Shown: piece by piece, positions 5,541-6,642 of the stretch
Position numbering within the stretch: position 1 is the first letter of the stretch
How the letters are laid out: every line of letters starts with the position of its first letter
The notes under the pieces: generated by a model
Seen by the model: the letters and a program-made list of their open reading frames with translations, nothing else
Database searches by the model: none
What the model was told of the DNA's origin: nothing
Made by a program: the position numbers and the translations under genes
Assembly (NCBI GenBank): GCA_003157575.1
Contig: PMKA01000055.1
Coordinates: forward strand, 9,776-16,417
Direction: 5' to 3'
From: Opitutia bacterium
Lineage (GTDB): Bacteria > Verrucomicrobiota > Verrucomicrobiia > Opitutales > Opitutaceae
Length of the DNA: 6,642 nt

Positions 5541-6515
5541 TTATTGGGCAGCCCTCGCCAGCTTCTGCAGGAAGGCGCGGTAAGGCTGCGGATTTTCCCG
5601 GCAGGCGCGCACGAGCCGGCAGAGGCGAAAGAGGCTGCCCATCTGGAGGTGCCGCGTCAGCCAGGGATTCGAGGCGGTGGTGGTGGCTTTCATCGTTGCC
5701 GCCACGGCCACTTTCCAGGGCGCGCCTTTCGGCTCCGCCGCCACCGCAGCGGGTGCCTTGCCGAGGGCCGCGAGCAGTCGCTGCAGGCGGGTCTCCCAGA
5801 GGGTCCGCGAAAGTTCCCGCGGTCCGGTGTCGCCCCGGGCGAGCGATACCGCCCAGTCCCTGTGTTTCTCCAGCAGCGCGTGCTTGAATTCCCCCGAGCC
5901 GATCGCCCAATCCTTCGCCAGTCTGTTGAACTCCAGGCGCTTCTGCTCGGATTCCTCCGTCTGCAGCCAACGCAAGTATTCGAGGTACCGCCGCCAGCCT
6001 GCCGGGTTGTCGGCCAGATCACCGGCATGGCGCAACGCTTCGTCGGGTTGGTACCAGTCCGGTCGGGCCGGCGGGGCGATCATCCAGGCGAAGCTCGTCC
6101 AGCGCCATTCGCCGAGCCTGTCCACCGGGATCAAATGAGCCCGGACGGGGTTGAAGTGGATGTAGTGGCAGACGGCGCCCACCGCCTCCGGATCGACCAG
6201 CAACGCCTGGTATCGGCCCTGGAATAGGTGACCCCGCTCATTGCGCAGCCGGTTGAAGCGGACCGCGAACGTTCCCTGCAACCATTGCATGCCCTCCACC
6301 AGATTCGGCTGCGGCGTCTCGAGGCAGAGATGATAGTGGTTCGACATCATCGCCCAGGCGTGCACGATCCAATCCGCTTTCTGACAGACCTCGTCCAGGC
6401 ATCGCAGGAATGCCGCCTTCGTCTTGTCCGACCGAAACACGTCCGCCCGGTAGTTTCCACGGCTGATCACGTGGTAGATTGCACCTGCATACTCCAGCCG
6501 GAGCTTCCGCGACAT
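5541..6515 (-). CDS. REP-associated tyrosine transposase (RAYT, Y1/HUH family)
   Basis: This 324-residue single-strand DNA transposase/nuclease belongs to the Y1 (IS200-like) group. Seen directly: the N-terminal RLEYAGAIYHVISRGNYRADVF signature, the HUH motif in MMSNHYHL (H60 and H62), LFQGRYQALLV, and HYIHFNPVRA with Y118 as the probable catalytic tyrosine. The nuclease domain spans about residues 1-170. A further 150 residues rich in charged positions follow, longer than minimal IS200 TnpA; this part may bind the element's repeats, which is inference. ATG at 6515 is chosen because it follows GGAGG with a 7-nt gap and starts at the family's usual MSRK…R position. The longer frame from 6596 would translate the inverted repeat. 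All key residues are present, so it may be active. RAYTs act on palindromic REP sequences and are usually single-copy domesticated genes. Confidence 0.92.
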   Translation of the reverse strand: MSRKLRLEYAGAIYHVISRGNYRADVFRSDKTKAAFLRCLDEVCQKADWIVHAWAMMSNHYHLCLETPQPNLVEGMQWLQGTFAVRFNRLRNERGHLFQGRYQALLVDPEAVGAVCHYIHFNPVRAHLIPVDRLGEWRWTSFAWMIAPPARPDWYQPDEALRHAGDLADNPAGWRRYLEYLRWLQTEESEQKRLEFNRLAKDWAIGSGEFKHALLEKHRDWAVSLARGDTGPRELSRTLWETRLQRLLAALGKAPAAVAAEPKGAPWKVAVAATMKATTTASNPWLTRHLQMGSLFRLCRLVRACRENPQPYRAFLQKLARAAQ

Positions 6516-6527
6516 CCCTCCACCTCC
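6516..6527 (-). promoter_or_regulatory. Strong ribosome binding site of the transposase gene
   Basis: On the minus strand GGAGGTGGAGGG directly precedes the ATG at 6515. The GGAGG core (complement of 6523-6527) lies 7 nt from the start codon. It decides the start against the longer upstream frame and is the clearest Shine-Dalgarno in the window. Confidence 0.8.
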
Positions 6528-6562
6528 GCTGCGCCGATTCTGCTCTGCAAGCTCTCCGTTTA

Positions 6563-6584
6563 CTCCCGCACTGCGGCTGCGGAG
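6563..6584. repeat. Hairpin at the inner edge of the right inverted repeat
   Basis: CTCCCGCA (6563-6570) pairs with TGCGGAG (6578-6584) with one bulged C and a 7-nt loop, giving a REP-like stem-loop next to the right end. No equivalent is seen at the left end. Confidence 0.5.
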
Positions 6585-6615
6585 TGCAATGTGCAACGTT
6601 TGACCCCCTCAGATC
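6582..6615 (-). repeat. Right terminal inverted repeat of the RAYT unit
   Basis: This is the inverted counterpart of 5466-5499, ending GTTTGACCCCCTCAGATC, with 33 of 34 positions matching. It lies 66 bp upstream of the transposase start, so it probably overlaps or adjoins that gene's promoter region, which could allow the transposase to control its own expression (inference). Confidence 0.92.
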
Positions 6616-6642
6616 ACTCATCTGTGTCCGGCATCCGAAATG

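Larger units (their letters stand above)
5466..6615 (-). mobile_element. RAYT transposase unit bounded by 34-bp inverted repeats
   Basis: A 1150-bp unit contains one transposase gene (5541-6515) between two 34-bp inverted repeats that match at 33 of 34 positions. Both ends carry GATC outermost. Because GATC is its own reverse complement, it may be either part of the repeats or a 4-bp target duplication around 30-bp repeats. No other flanking duplication is visible. RAYT genes are known to be flanked by REP-type palindromes, often in inverted orientation; long matching ends like these are less usual. Confidence 0.75.

Noticed and set aside
5380..5970. Upstream extension of the PDZ open frame
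   Set aside because: It crosses the left inverted repeat and overlaps the transposase gene in another frame on the same strand; the signal peptide starts at 5379.
6516..6596. Longer start for the transposase
   Set aside because: It would translate the right inverted repeat and ignore the strong Shine-Dalgarno before the ATG at 6515.
1..6642. CRISPR array, rRNA, complete tRNA or riboswitch
   Set aside because: No regularly spaced direct repeats, conserved rRNA segments, cloverleaf or known aptamer pattern was seen by eye; a covariance-model scan would be needed to exclude small RNAs.

Overview
The window is high-GC bacterial DNA with no rRNA, tRNA or CRISPR array. The GH16/NHL/Ig protein with a Gly-rich C-terminal sorting tail, the RAYT element and the dispersed intergenic repeats suggest a Verrucomicrobiota genome, perhaps Opitutaceae-like. 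That placement is inference from gene style and was not confirmed by any search.

Layout, left to right. Positions 1-1117 hold the 3' part of a + strand FAD/NAD(P)H oxidoreductase of the GltA/NfnB family, cut by the window edge. A short convergent gap (1118-1229) contains a copy of a dispersed repeat. Positions 1230-1750 hold a minus-strand type II toxin-antitoxin pair, with a ParE/RelE-like toxin downstream of a small antitoxin and a GTGA overlap. About 380 bp without a convincing gene follows. Positions 2132-4294 hold a large secreted + strand protein: signal peptide, laminarinase-type GH16 domain, six NHL repeats, Ig-like domain and a C-terminal sorting tail. The stretch 4295-4917 is mostly non-coding; it holds a probable gene remnant on the minus strand, a tandem pair of 60-bp repeats and a long imperfect palindrome. 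Positions 4918-5379 hold a small exported minus-strand PDZ-domain protein whose stop codon lies inside that palindrome. Positions 5466-6615 form a discrete mobile unit: a minus-strand RAYT/Y1-type HUH transposase gene bounded by 34-bp inverted repeats with 33 of 34 positions matching.

The genes do not form one pathway. The picture is a chromosomal housekeeping flank followed by an accessory stretch: TA module, secreted polysaccharide-degrading protein, repeat-rich gap, small envelope protein and transposase unit. I see no clear new defence or biosynthetic system. The most unusual items are the well-defined inverted-repeat boundaries of the RAYT unit and the palindromic repeat that runs into the coding end of the PDZ gene.
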